64,000 nt of DNA from Cryphonectria parasitica EP155 (GCF_011745365.1 NW_024468919.1:682001-746000); one strand, 5' to 3'. Numbered from the stretch's first letter, positions 22,701 to 36,300 are shown. Numbers and translations are program-made. The notes: a model not told the origin generated them from the letters alone.

Positions 22701-25700
22701 GGCAGGCGTCTCGGCATCGCCGAGGTAGAAGACGTCGGCCACGTTGTCGGCCTGGGGGGTGGCCACAGCATAGCGGATCTGGCCCGACAGCGTAGCCGCG
22801 TCGGCGACAGAGGCGACAGCGCCCTTGGTGGTATCAGCAGACGGCAGGAGCTCGATGACGGAGGCCGAAGGGTGCACGTGGAGGAACATGCGGGTGACGA
22901 GAGAGGTGGCGTCGAGAGGGGACAGGCCCTCGACCACCTTCTTGAGCTCGTCGGCCTTGATGAGCTCCAGGGTGTGGTTCCAGCTGATGGCGGTGCACAG
23001 GTCGCTGGTCTCGGTCTTCTTGCCGACCTCGACGGGCTCCTCGGAGGAGGAGGACAGCTCGGTGGAGCGGTAGTCGCGGACCTGGAGGTAGAGGTTCTCG
23101 AGGTTCTCGTCGAGCCAGTAGACGTCGGCGGCGGTGTCCCGGAAGCTGTGGCGCTTGGTGGTGCAGAAGGCCTTGAGGCAGGTGCCGACGTCGCCAGGGA
23201 AGTTGGCCGAGATCTCGAACTCGCCGACGGCGGTGGGCACGGTGGCCTTGTGGATGTTGAGCTGCTTGTCCTCGGTGTAGGTACCGCCGACGAAGGACTG
23301 GAAGACGGCGTCGAGCATGGCAGGGTGGATGAGGAAGGGCCGCTCGACCAGCTTCTCGCTGTAGGTGGGGCCGCAGTCCTTGAGGAAGACGTCGTAGGTG
23401 CACTTCTCCTTGCCGGGGTGCATGTTGTCGAGGGTCTGGAAGAGAGGGCCGTAGAACCACGAGACGTTGGTGGTGGTCTCGTAGAACTTCTTCTTCTCGA
23501 AGGTGTCGGGGCACGACGCGAGGACCTGCTTGTACTCGGCCGTCTTGGCATCCCGCAGGTGCACCTGCTCGGCCTTCATCTGCTCGCTCTCGGTGACGTA
23601 CTCGATGGTCATCAGACCGCGGGCGTTGTCACGGAGGGCCTGGTCGCGGCCAGTGCAGGAGGAGATGGTCCACTCCCACCAGGTGTGCGGGTTGGAGGCG
23701 GCCGTGGAGACGATGTGGGGACGGACGTGGACGACCGTCTCGGTCGGGGTGTCCTCGCTCATGGGCATGGCGCTGAAGAAGGCGACGTCGCGCAGCTTGT
23801 AGGACTGGACCGTCTTTCCGGGGTCGGCCATCTGCGAGGCGGCCTCGAGGATCATGGAGACCATACCGGCGCCGGGGAACAGGATCATGGACAGGACCTT
23901 GTGCTCACGGATCCAGGGCTCCTCCTCGAGCGACAGGAAGCCGCGCCAGACGCGCTCGTTCTCGTCCATGGCAGGCAGGGGCGCACCGATCAGAGACCTG
24001 CGGGGCACCTTGCGCATGTGGGCGGCGATGTCGATACGGCTCTCGGCGTGGAAGGTCTTGGTGTGGTTCCAGGGGTAGGGGGGCAGGTCGCACAGCTTCT
24101 TGCAGTCGGCATCCTCGTTGACACCCTTGTAGCTGAGGTCGGCGCCCTTGCAGAAGAGATCGGCGGCGAGGTCGAAGGCGGTGTCCATGCCGTCCTTGCT
24201 ACGCTTCAGGACCGAGCCGTAGGCGACGTTCTTGATGCCACCGCCGTTGAGGATCTGCTGGACAGGGCCGCCGAGGGCAGAATGCGGGCCCACCTCGATG
24301 AGCATGTCGACGGTGTTGTCCGACACGGAGTTGTTGATGGGGTCGGCAGGGGTGACGAGCTCGAGGAGGGCGTCGGCGAAGAGGACGGGCGAGACCAGGT
24401 TCTTGACCCAGTACAGGCCGCCCAGCTCTTCGGGGTCGATCTCGCTGCCCGTGACAGACGAGATCATCCTGGCCGCCTGCTTCGAGGGCCGCTGGCCCTC
24501 GATGTGGTTGATGAAGCCGAGCAGGTCGGACATGACCTCCCGCATGTGGTGCGAGTGGTAGGCGACATCGACCTTGAGCTTGCGGGCAAAGATCTTCTCC
24601 TCCTCGAGCAGGGGCAGCAGCTGGTCGAGGCCGGCCACGTCGCCAGAGAGGGTCACGCTCTCGGGCGAGTTGACGCAGGCGACAATGACGGTGCCGGCGT
24701 CGACCTTCTCGATCCACTTCTCGGCCTCCTTGCGGCCGAGGCCCACAGCCATCATGCCTCCCTTGAGGTGGCTGGCCTTGGTCTTGATGAGACCAGAGGC
24801 CTGGCCACGGTAGTAGGCGGCGGTGACGGCGTCCTTGTGGCTCAGGGCGCCGATGGCGTAGGCGGCAGCGACCTCACCAGAGGAGTGGCCGACGACCTTG
24901 GAGGGGTTGACGCCCCAGGCGCGGAGCTCATCGACCAGGGCGACCTGGAGGATGTTGCACATGGGCTGGGAGACCTCGGGCTCGGAGACGCGGGACTCGC
25001 TGGCGGGGCGGCAGAGCTCCTCGACGGCATCCCACTCGCAGCCGCACTCGCGCAGGTACTCGGCCGACTTCCTGAAGGACTCGCCAAAGGCCTTGCGCTC
25101 GAGGAGCTCGGCACCCATACCGGCCCACTGGGCACCCTGGCCGGTGAAGACAAAGCCGATGCGGGGCTCGCCCGAGGAGCGGACGGCGTTGGCGCCCTTG
25201 AGGGACTCGAGCTTCTCGCGCAGCTCGAAGCCGTTCTCGGCGACGCAGGTGGTCTTCCAGCTCAGCTTGGAGCGGCCCTCGCCCAGGGTGTAGGCGAGGT
25301 TGGCAATGTACTCGGGGTTGCTAGAGGTGGGGCCGAGGCTGTCGAGGTGGTCGGCGAGGGTCTGGGCAACACGCTCCAGGCCGGCCTGGTCGGAGGCGCT
25401 GAAGGTGAAGAGACGCTTCTTGTCCAGGACGGGCTCCTTGGTGGTGAACATGGAGCCGGTGGTCTTGTCAGAGCCGCTGGTGAGCAGAGGGTGACCCTTG
25501 CGCTTGTCGACGCCCTCGAGGATGACGTGGGCGTTGGTGCCACCCATGGCGAAGGAGGAGACAGACATGCGCTTGACGTCGGTGACGGGCCAGGGGGTGA
25601 GCTTCTGGGGGACGTGGATGTTCCAGTCGTCAAAGGGGATGCCCTCGTTCAGCTTGTTCAGGTAGACCTGAGGGGGGATCATGCCGTTCTCCATGGCGAG

Positions 25701-27122
25701 GATACCCTTGATGACACCAGCGACGGCGGCACCGGCCTCAAGATGGCCAATGTTGGGCTTGACGGAGCCGACAATCAGCTTGCGCGAGGGGCTGGCCTTG
25801 GAGCCGAGGGTCTCGTGGATGGCGCGGACCTCGACTGGGTCACCAGCCTTGGTGCCGGTGCCGTGGCACTCGACGAACTGGGTGCTCTCCATGTCGAGGC
25901 CAAAGTTCTTGTAGACGTCGCGGATGAGGGCTGCCTGGGCGTCGACGCTGGGCAGGGTGATACCCTGGGTCCAACCGTCCGAGTTGATACCGGAGCCACG
26001 GATGACGGCACGGATGGGGTCGCCGTCGCGCTCGGCATCAGCGAGCCTCTTGATCAGGATGAGACCGCAGCCCTCACCACGGCCGTAGCCATCACCATCG
26101 TTGTCAAAAGAGCGGCAGTGGCCAAATGGCGACAGGAAGCCCAGGTTGCTGAGCTGGATGGTCATCTCGGGGTTCAGGATCAGGTTGACACCACCAGCGA
26201 CGGCCATGTCGGCCTCGCCGTTGCGGACGCTCTGGCAGGCCAGGTGGATGGCCACCAGGGAGGAGGAGCAGGCGGTCTCGACGGTCATGGAGGGGCCGTG
26301 CATGTCGAAGAAATGGCTGATCCTGTTGGCGAGGATCTCGTGCGAGACGCCGGTCAGGGCGTACTTGGGAGCGTACTCGGGGTCTCGCTGGATCGAGGCC
26401 TCGTAGTCGGACAGACCAGCGCCGATGTAGACGGCTGTCTGGGAGCCCTTGACCTTCTCGTATGGCATACCAGCGGCCTCAAACAGCTCGTAGGCAACCT
26501 CGAGGGCCATGCGCTGCCGAGGGTCCATGGCGACAGCCTCAGAGGCCGGGAGGTTGAAGAAAGCGGCGTCGAAGGCGTAGACATCCTCCTTGACAAAGTG
26601 ACCGCCAGGGGTAGGGACAGTACCGAGGGTGCTCTTGTTGGGGTGGTAGAAGGCATCGGGGTTCCACCGATCGGAGGTAGGAGAGTGAGCATCTGTTGTT
26701 GAACAAGTTGGTGGGGGTTTTTTTCCAAGTCAGTATGAGGCCGAAATTTGTTGTTGTTGAGGTTTCTCAAGAAGGGAAGGCAAGGTTGGGGGAAAGAAGA
26801 TCGTGAGGGAAGTTGCGAGGATAAGTTGTGAGGGTAAGGGTTGACAAGGACAACCCTGGCAACTCTCCTCCTCCAATCATTATTCTTGCTTGTTTTTCCC
26901 CCTTCCCCTCCTCCTTTGTCCCTCCTCTCGTGTATTTTTATATTCCTTTTTTTCTTCTTCATATATACTTTTCTCTTTCTTTTCACCCTCTCATGTAACG
27001 AGATTCGACTTACCTCGGCCGTTCTTGAGCATGTCCCAGAACTTGGAAGGGTTGGTGGCATCTCCACCCAATCGGCAGGCCAGACCGACAATGGCCAGAG
27101 GAACATTGGGAGTTGTCGACAT
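19731..27122 (-). CDS. Highly reducing polyketide synthase (KS-AT-DH-ER-KR-ACP)
   Basis: Two exons, 27122-27014 and 26692-19731, giving 2356 aa. Domains: KS (9-430; Cys178 in VETACSSS, then ECHGTGT and NIGHLEAGA histidines), AT (546-870; Ser640 in GHSSGE), DH (935-1235; His967, Asp1164 in LDAVFQ), ER (1640-1955; NFRDVM at 1675 and HAAAGGVGQAA), KR (1978-2155; GGLGGLGRS, Tyr2129 in ANYAAGN) and a C-terminal ACP (Ser2308 in GVDSLV). The stretch between DH and ER lacks a recognisable methyltransferase SAM motif and looks like a structural remnant. This architecture is that of the HR-PKSs that build the reduced half of resorcylic acid lactones and alkylresorcylic acids. It is divergent with an NR-PKS that has a SAT domain, so its product is probably handed over as a starter. 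The DH motif reads HKVLSMILFP, with Ser971 where the family usually has Gly. The single intron, 321 bp, is long for this window. Release depends on the partner, as no TE is present. Confidence 0.95.
26693..27013 (-). other. Unusually long intron of the HR-PKS gene
   Basis: Donor GTAAGT follows codon 36 (phase 1) and the acceptor is CAACAG just before GATGCT. At 321 bp it is two to six times longer than the other introns here and is rich in purines on the coding strand near its 5' part. The exon join restores the conserved KS N-terminus. Confidence 0.8.
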
Positions 27123-30100
27123 CTTGACGGTGGTTTCTTAGAAATAAACTCGAGGAAGAGTCGAGACCGTAAGGAAATTGTTTGGGACTTTTGTGTATAA
27201 GTCGACGACTGGGAGGGAAAGGGGGAGGGAAGAAAAGAATGAACGATTGTGTTGGATGTTCTTGTGAGATGATTGGCGAGGGCTTGAAAGCGTTCTCTTT
27301 CTCTTTCTTGGTACAACGAAACAAACTTTGAAAAGGTGCTTCAAACGTGCCTTTGCGCTACCAAAGTGGGACGTGAGAAGGGCGTTTGTTGTCGTTGTTG
27401 GGAGTTGGGAAACAATGGGGGAGGGTTTGTACCACGAGGGAGAGAAAAGGGTCGCTGTGAGGGAATGCTTCACAAGAACATTGGAGATCCAAAGAACCAA
27501 GACAGCACACACACCATGAGCTGAAGAGGGAATGTTGAATCTATTTCAATATTTCCCTGTCGAGCCTTTGGTGGTGTGGGCGTGGCCCAACTGTGGAGGG
27601 ACTTACAACCACCGTAGTACAGCTTTACTGTGCCATGTTACTTTTTCCCCTCCTCCCCAATGACATCCAGAACGCCCTTGCTGATACTGTTTGTTTCGTG
27701 GTGCATATTTCCCAAAACGGCCTATCAGTGTTTATCGCCCCGTGGATATACTCAAGCCCAGATGTCCCGAGCTTCGAAGCCCGAAATCAGTCCAATGTTC
27801 CGGTACTTTGTCCGGCTAACTGCGTGTCTGTCTACCTCCCTGGTGGACTTCCCATCTGGGGGGGTCCTCTTCTTTGTTTTGTTTTTTTGAGTGGATGTAT
27901 TTCTCGGATTTTTCGTTGGTGCAGACCCTCCTTTGGAATACCCACAGCTCGGTAGATCGGAGCCTCTGTGGGTGTTATTTTTGACAAGGGGGTGGAGGGG
28001 GTGTGGGTGGTGCGGAGTGTGGAGGGTGTGGGAGTTGTATTAGTTCCTATCATGAATACACACCATGGGGGTGTATCCGAGATCCCAGCCCTGTCGATAT
28101 CAGAGCAGGGGTGTCGGGTTATAGGTAGATCATGGGTGGGGTTTTTCTATTTGGTCTTGGGTCTTTTTGGATGCGTTGCAGATTATGACGGCGGGTTTTC
28201 CATCTTGGCTACTCAACAAACACTTCACCACCATCCCTTACGATCGCCACGCACACAAGAGCCAAGTGGAGAGAGTCTGTGATGCCCTCAACAGTGAGTC
28301 AATACTGTCTCTCTTCTTTCTATGCAAAAATGGAAGGAAAAAAAAGGGAAGATTAGCCTACTCTCTCTCTCTCTCTCGATTCTGTCACAAACCCCATTGA
28401 GTCTCCACATGTGCATGCATGGGTTCGGGACTCAAACTCAAGCCTAGACTGCAACGCAGTCTTCTTCTTGGGATCATGCAGTGCAGCTGCAATCTCGCAT
28501 TTGCAGGAAAAAAAGCCCAAGAATCCCTTCTAGAAGCTCTCTCTCTCTCTCTCTATCATCATACGTGCGCCCACCTGGACGCGCCTCGCCTTGTCGCGCC
28601 CTCCGTCACTCCCCTCGTTGCTCCATCCCCGGAGTGTGCTGGCTCGTGCCCCAGCTGCCGGATAGGGTCCCAGAGTTGCCTCCATGATTTCCAGAAGAAG
28701 CATGTGGCAGACTGCAACGGAAGATCATCACCGGCTTCAAGGTGAGCTGAGAAATAGGCCATCAGTCGCTGTGGTGACAGGCCAGGTGGATCTCTTATGG
28801 CCTCTCGCTTCTCTTTTCATGTCGTGGCCAGTGAGTGGTCTCCTTCAGCTCCCGGTGCCAAGGTGCTACTGCGTTACTATGGGTATGTACCGCAGTACCC
28901 TGGTATTACTGGATCCATCCCATGTCCTCTGGTTCCCTCTCCCTCTCCTCTCTCCCTCGTACCTCAAAGTTGATGTACGAGCGGGTACAGTAGAGTGTTG
29001 GACCCTTAGATGCACCCAGCCTCCAGTTGAGGCGCCCGTCGGGGACCCACAGTCCCCAAGGGCAAAAAAGCTCCACCATGCTTGCCACTACCATAGCATC
29101 TATAGTATGCGACGGGGCTTGTGGGTGGTGGGTTTTGGGTTGCCATGGATCCATCCTCGGGTGGCTGCCACATGGTCCTGCCTGCAGTCTTCTGTTAGGG
29201 GTGGCTTGAAGGAAAAGGTGGGTTAGGAGTTCCTCTCTCTCTCTGTCTCTGCCTCCATTATGGTCGATAAGATTGTCTGCATGCCATGAAAGGAAGCTGG
29301 CTGGGGTCTTACATACGTCTGGGCCCACACAAATCGAGGGTCCCCCTCAAATCAACACCCACCACTTTGCTCGGATGTTTCACTACTTGCCTCTCCCTCT
29401 CTCTCTATTCTAGATCGAGAAGCCCCGACCGGTAGTTTGATACGGGCAATTCGGGACTTCTGCGCCCGCTCGTCTTGGGTTGGATCTCTGCAGACTTCCC
29501 CTTGCTCCTCCTTCTCTTAGCCCTGCTCCTCCACACAATGAGATGATACTTGTCTCTGGGGGCTAGCCTCCCGACAAGCGAATGTCCCGAGGGCCAGCTT
29601 GGGGGCCCTCAACTTCCTAATTCATACTACCCTTTCCAACAGCCGACCGATATCCGTCTGCCGTTTCGGGCTGTTGATGATATTTCCTCGTACAACAGCA
29701 AGAAGAAAGATCTGATAATGATAGCCCGGGCAACAATGTTGAGGCCTCAAGAAGCCCGAGGAAGGGGGCCACCCGACTGGGGACTTTGGGCTGGACCACC
29801 CTTTCCCCCCTGGCACGGCACGTTCGTGAGAGGGCTTACTTTGTGTGGTAATGTGGCAACCCCGGTGTTGGCACTTTTGGGTCTGGGACGAGAGAGAGAC
29901 AGAGAGAGAGAGAAAGAGAATATCAAGCCTTGTCCCGAGTTTGCGAATCATCCTTAAAGACATCCGTCCTAGGAGCCTCACCACCGTCTTCCTCTTTCTC
30001 TCTCCCTCCTCTCTCTGTGTCTTGTCTGTGGCTCCTTTTGGTTCATCACACACATTCCCTCTTTCTTCCTCTCCATCCATCTACCATTCCTCACTCACTC

Positions 30101-30324
30101 ATATACATACACACATACACATTCTCTCTTCCCCCCCTCTTCCCTTTATCCCAATGACCTTTGGATACCCATAGACCAATTCTCCTCTCTTCCTCCCCCT
30201 TTCTTCTTCTTTCCCACCACCACCGCTCGCTTGACGGAAAGGGAAGAAAAAAAAGAAAAGCTTCTTCAACAGCCAGCCAACCAGCCAGCCCGCCATAAGT
30301 AGAAGTGAAACCAAATTCAGCGCA
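27123..30324. promoter_or_regulatory. Divergent 3.2-kb region between HR-PKS and NR-PKS
   Basis: Both PKS genes are transcribed away from this region, so it should carry both promoters and any sites for co-regulation. It is long for a fungal bidirectional promoter. It has several CT or GA microsatellites (about 28361-28378, 28540-28553, 29392-29406, 29889-29914) and a strongly pyrimidine-rich stretch (about 29990-30210) just before the NR-PKS start. Short frames in this region show no domains. No clear inverted CGG/CCG pair of a Zn2Cys6 regulator was identified by eye, and no transcription factor gene is present. Confidence 0.6.
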
Positions 30325-33300
30325 ATGGGGTCCACAACAAAGACTGTTCTCCTGGTGGGAGATCAGAATGACCCATTTGTGCAGGGGATCGACTACCTGT
30401 ACAAGCAGGCCGAGACACAGCCATGGCTGGCGTCTTTTCTTGCCGACAATGTGGCCATCCTCAAGGAGCAGATGACGCACTGGGAGTCGACGCTCCGGGA
30501 GACCATGGGCGTCTTTCACACCTTCCAGGAGCTTGCAGACAAGTACCGGACCAAGCCTGACCCAGTGGGCATGTCGCACGGCATGTTGGTATTTATCATG
30601 CGACAGGCCCTCCTTTTGCAGTAAGTCTTTTTTTGTCATTATCGTGGTGATCACTAGACGTCACTTTTCCTTCTTTTTTCTTTTCTTCTCTTCTGCTCTT
30701 TTCCGCTTGCCTCTCTCCTTTTTTGTTGTTCTTCTATTTCTAACAGAATCAATAGATGCGTAAAGAGAGAACCAAATCTGATCCACGATGCCGAGACGAT
30801 ACCAATTTGTGGTGGTCTTCTCAACACGGCAGCCCTGGAGGTGGCGCAGGACTTTGATTCATTTTATGAGGCCAGTCTGGAGATGACGAGGGTGCTCTGC
30901 CGGATGGAGGTGTTTTCTTACTACCGGTCGAGGGCCACCGAAATCTCGACGGCCAACTGGGGGTGGACTCTGGTTGGTATCACGGCCGACAAGCTCAAGA
31001 CGGCCCTTGACAACTTTCAGCGCAGCATGGTGAGTTTCCTTCCCTTTTTTTTTTTTTTTTTTTTTTTTTTCACTTTCTCTTCTATCTATCTATCTGCCTG
31101 TCCACATGTATCAGTTTCATTGACACACCAAACAAACTACAGGGCATACCAGAGGTCAAGAAGGTTCGCGTAGCCGTCATCGGACAGGGCTGGAGCACCA
31201 TCATCGGACCGCCCTCTGTCCTGGAAAAGGTCCTCAAGCAGTGCCCTGCCGTCAAGAACCTCACCAAGCAGGAGATGGCCGTGCATGCCCTGCACCACTC
31301 CCTCAACCTGACGGATGCAGAACTCGATGGCGTCGTCGGTGACTCCCCTCTTCTGGATCTTCCCGTGGGCAACGGCACATGGCGGTCCGTGGTGCGCGCG
31401 GCCTGCGACTCCATCCTCTGCAAGCCCTTCAACATTGTGGACGAGGTCAAGAACCGTGCCGCCCTGATCAAGTCTTCCTCCATCGACCTGAACGTGATTG
31501 GTGTGAGCCCTCACGACAAGTTCGTCGCCGACCAGCTCAAGGCCGCCGGAAAGGACGTCACCACCCGGTACGAGCACAGCGTTCCCATGTCGATTCCCAT
31601 CTCCCCATCGGTTGAGTCGGGCAAGGTGGCCATCGTCGGCCTCGCAGGCCGGGCCCCCAGCTCAGAGGACCTCTCTGATTTCTGGCGCATCATCATCACG
31701 GGCCAGGATGTGCACAAGGAGATCCCCTCGGACCGGTGGGACATCAACGAGTTCTTCAGCCCGACGCACAAGGGCAAGTGCACCACCAATGCGCGCCACG
31801 GCTGCTTCATTGACCGCCCGGGCGCCTTTGACGCTCGTTTCTTCAACATCTCGCAGCGCGAGGCCCTCCTCATGGAGCCCTGCCACCGTCTGTGGCTGAT
31901 GTGCGTCTACGAGGCCCTCGAGATGTCGGGCTACAGCGCAGGGCGCACCAGGGTGACCGACCCCAACCGCATCGGCGCCTTCTTTGGCCAGAGCGTCGAC
32001 GACTGGCGCGCCAACAGCCACCAGCTGGGCTGTGATGCCTACAACATGCAGGGGATGCAAAAGGCCTTTGGTCCGGGCCGCGTCAACTTCCACTTCAAGT
32101 GGGAAGGCCCGACGTATCAGGTGGACAGCGCCTGTGCCTCGTCCGCTTCTGCCATCACCATGGCCTGCCACCAGCTGCTGGCTCGTGAGTGCGACATGGC
32201 CGTCGCCGGTGGCAGCACCGTCATGAGTTCTCCCCACACCTTCTCTGCCCTGTCGAGGGCTGGTGTCCTCAGCACCACTGGCAACTGCAAGACGTACCGT
32301 GACGACGCGGACGGCTACTGCCGTGGTGATTTCTCTGGCTGTGTGGTCCTCAAACGTCTCGAGGATGCCGTGGCCGCCAACGACAACGTCCTGGCCGTCA
32401 TTGCTGCCTCTGGACGCAACCACGCAGGCAATGCCCCCTCCATCACGACCTCAGACGCGGGCGCGCAGGAGAGGCTGTTCCGACAGGTCCTCCGCAAGGC
32501 CCAGGTGACGCCTGAGGAGGTCAACTATGTCGAGATGCACGGCACGGGCACGCAGGTCGGTGATCTGGCCGAGATGACCGCCGTGGCCAACACCTTCAAG
32601 CGGGCCAAGAACGACAAGGAGCCCCTCCGTGTGGGCGCCGTCAAGGCCAACGTGGGCCACACCGAGGCCGCAGCAGGCATCGCCTCGCTGCTCAAGTGTG
32701 TGCTGTCCCTCCAGGAGGAGTTTCTCCCTCCTGTGGCCAACATGCCGCACAAGCTCAACCCCAAGTTCCCAGACCTCAAGGCCCTCAAGATCGACATCCC
32801 CAGCCAGCGGGCCGAGTTCAAGTATGCGTCCGACAAGAGACGTCGGATCATCCTCAACAACTTTGACGCTTCTGGTGGAAACTCCTGCCTGCTCATCGAG
32901 GACTACCCCAAGCCCCTCGACAAGGACGCCGACCCTCGAAGCTGCCACACCATCACGCTGTCTGCCAAGAGCGCCCTCTCGCACACCGAGAACAAGAAGC
33001 GTCTTCTGAACTTCCTTCGTGCCAGCATGGACGACTACCGCATTGAGGATCTCGCCTATGCCCTCACGGCCCGCAGGCTTCACTACCCCATCCGCACTGC
33101 CTTCACTGCCACCTCTATCAAGGAGGCTGTCAGCAAGCTGGACGCCGACATCAAGGCCGACGCAAAGGTCGAGAAGACAACACCTCCTCCTGTCGTCTTC
33201 ATGTTCACCGGCCAGGGCTCTCACTATGCTGGCATGGGTGCTGAACTGTACCAGACCTCGCCTGCCTTCCGCAACATTGTGGATCTCTCCGTGTCCATCT

Positions 33301-36300
33301 GCCGACAGAACAACTTCCCAGAGTTCCTGGACATCATCACCGACCCAGAGGTCGACATGACCACCAAGGACACTGCCCAGACCCAGCTGGCCGTCGTGGC
33401 CCTCGAGATTGCCCTGGCTGCCTTCTGGCGTGCTGCTGGTGTCGAGCCAGCTGCCGTCATGGGCCACTCCCTGGGCGAGTACGCGGCCCTGCACGTCTCT
33501 GGTGTGCTGTCCCTGACGGACGTGCTCTTCCTGGTCGGCAAGAGGGCGCAGCTGGTCCTGGAGCGATGCGTGCCAGGAGCCTGCTCCATGCTCAGCGTGT
33601 TTGCCCCTCTGGAGAAGGTCGACGAGTATGTCAAGAAGCTGTCGAGCTGCGAGGTGGCTTGTCTCAACAGCCCCAAGGCCACTGTGGTCTCTGGCACGGC
33701 CGACGAGATCGCCATGCTCAAAGCCGGTCTGGAGAAGGCCGAGGGCGGTCCCATCCGGTCCAAGGAGTTGTCTGTCCCTTATGGCTTCCACTCGGTCCAG
33801 GTCGACCCTGTCCTCGACGACTTTGCCGCCCTGGCTCGTGGTGTCGTCTATTCCAAGCCCAAAATTCCTCTGGTCTCGACCCTGGCTGCTGAGATTGTCG
33901 ACAAGCCTGGCATGATTGCCGAGATGTACCTGATGCGCCAGACCCGCGAGAAGGTCAACTATGCCGGCGCTCTGGCTGCTGTGGCCGAGAAATTCAAGAA
34001 CCCCGTTTACCTCGAGGTTGGTCCCAGCCGTGTCCTGGGCTCCTTCACCCATGCCACTCTCAATGTGCCCCTCGAGCGCATCGCATCGACCCTCGAGAGC
34101 GCCAAGGAGCAGTCGTGGACGGGTGTTTCCAAGTCCCTGGCCACTCTGTACAAGGCAGGTGTCGAGATTGACTGGGTGGCCGTGCATGAGCCTTTTGTTA
34201 CCAGGAACCAGGTCAAGCACATCTCGACTCTTCCTTCCTACAACTGGGATCTCAAGGAATACTGGATCAAGTGGACAGAGCCCAGAGAGGCCCCCCAGCC
34301 AGTTGCTGCTCCTGCTGCTGCTGCTTCTGCTGCTGCTGCTCCTTCTGCCCCTGCAGTTGTCGAGCGGCCCATGTCTGCAGTCTTGCACTATGTTGTCAAG
34401 AAGACGCTGTCTCCCAAGGTGGAGGTGACCTTCAGGAGCAGCGCTGCGGATCCTGCGCTCAAGGCTGCTATCCTGGGCCACAGGCTGCGCGAGGTTCCTG
34501 TCTGCCCCGGCGGCGTCTTTTGCGAGATGGGCATGGAGGGCGCCCAATATACGCTCGAGGCCCTCGGAAAGAAGAACGTCGACCTGGCCCTTCTCACACC
34601 CTCGTTCAACCGTCCCTTCAGCATGCCCACGGGCGAGTCTACGGCCGAGATCCTCACCACCATCACCATGCCGACAGAAAAGACCCTCACGGCCACCTTC
34701 AAGGTGTCCAACGGCCCCATGTCCTTCGACCTGGGCAGCTGCAAGTTCCAAGTGGTGGACAACAAGAAGCTGCAGGGCGACTGGGACAAGACGTCGTACT
34801 TTGTCCAGGCCCGCATGAACGATATTGTCCGTGCCGCCAAGGAGGGAGATGGGCACCGTTTCAAGCCTTCCATCTTCTACAGCCTCTTCAGCAACACCGT
34901 CAAGTATGCCGGTCCTTATATGGGCCTGCAGGAAGCCTACATCTCGCCTGACTTCAAGGAGGCCGCTGCCGAGGTTGTCCTCCAGCAGGATCCCACCGAT
35001 CCCAACACCAAGTCCAGCCCGTACTGGTCAGACAGTCTGGTGCACCTGGCTGGGTTTGTGGCCAATGTCAACCCGGAGCGCCCCGAGGGCAAGATGTTCA
35101 TGATGGGTGGCTTCGACAAGAGCGAGCAGACGGCGCCCTTGGCAGCAGGCCACAAGTATTTCTCTTATGTGCGCGTGACCAAGAACGAGGGCGAGAGCTT
35201 CATCTGCGACGTCTTTGTGTTTGACGTCAAGGCTGGGAACAGGCTCATCATGCAGTGCTCCAACCTGCACTTCCACCAGGTCGAGTACACTACCTTGGAG
35301 AGGGCCCTGGGCAAGAAGCCCGCTGCTGGTGCTTCCGCTGCAGGACCTGCGTCTGCCCCAAAGAAGGCTGTCGCGGCTGCTCCCAAGGCCAAGGCGGCTG
35401 CTCCTGCTCCTGCGCCCGTCAAGAAGGCTGCTGCGGAAAAGAAGCCCAAGAAGGTGGTCAAGAAGAAGGCAGCCACCACATCTAGTGGACAGGTCAGTGT
35501 CCTCGAGACACTTCTGGATGCCATCTCGTCCGAGACGGGCACAGACAAGGCCGAGCTGACGGACGATGCGGTGCTGGGCGAGATTGGTATCGATTCCATC
35601 ATGGCGATCCAGATCTCGGCTGCCGTCAAGGGCGCCACAGGCTACGACATCTCTGCCACTTGGGGTCTCGAGTACCCAACCATTGGCGCCCTCCGTGAGG
35701 AGTTCAAGGATGTCTATGGCGAGCCTGGTGCAGAGGATGGTGACGAGGAGGCAGAGAACGATGAAGAAGAAGAAGAAGACTATGAGATGGTGCCAGCATC
35801 CGCAGAAGAGGAATTTGACGATCCTGTCGAGCAGGACATTGAGTCCCTCGACGAGGATGGTGTTGTGGCTGCTCCCAAGGCGTCCTCTGGATCCCACAAT
35901 GTGCTCGAGAGCTTCCTGCAGGCCATCGCCAACGAGACTGGCACTTCCTTGGACGAACTGGCCGATGATGCAGTGTTGACCGAGTTGGGTGTCGACTCCA
36001 TCATGGCTATTCAGATCTGTGCCACCCTCAAGAACGAGACGGGTGTGGAGATCCCTCCCACTTTTGTCTTCGAGTACCCAACTATTGGAGATCTTCGTCA
36101 GGAGTTTGCCAATATGGAGGGTGCAGGACCGTCTTCCTCTTCTGTTGGGTCTTCTTCTGGTCGTTCGTCTCCTGTGCAGGACGATACCGATGTCACGGAT
36201 GAGGAAGAGCCTCCTGTTGTTGCTGCTGCTCCTACTCCTGCTCCTGCCCCTGTGGTCGAGAAGAAGAAGGTTGTCGTCGCCCCGAAGCCTGCTCTTCCTC

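Noticed and set aside
19599..26702. A 2367-codon open frame on the + strand opposite the HR-PKS
   Set aside because: It is an exact antisense shadow of the PKS coding exon. Its His/Gly/Leu/Val-rich composition follows from the GC-rich third positions of the PKS codons; it has no domains.
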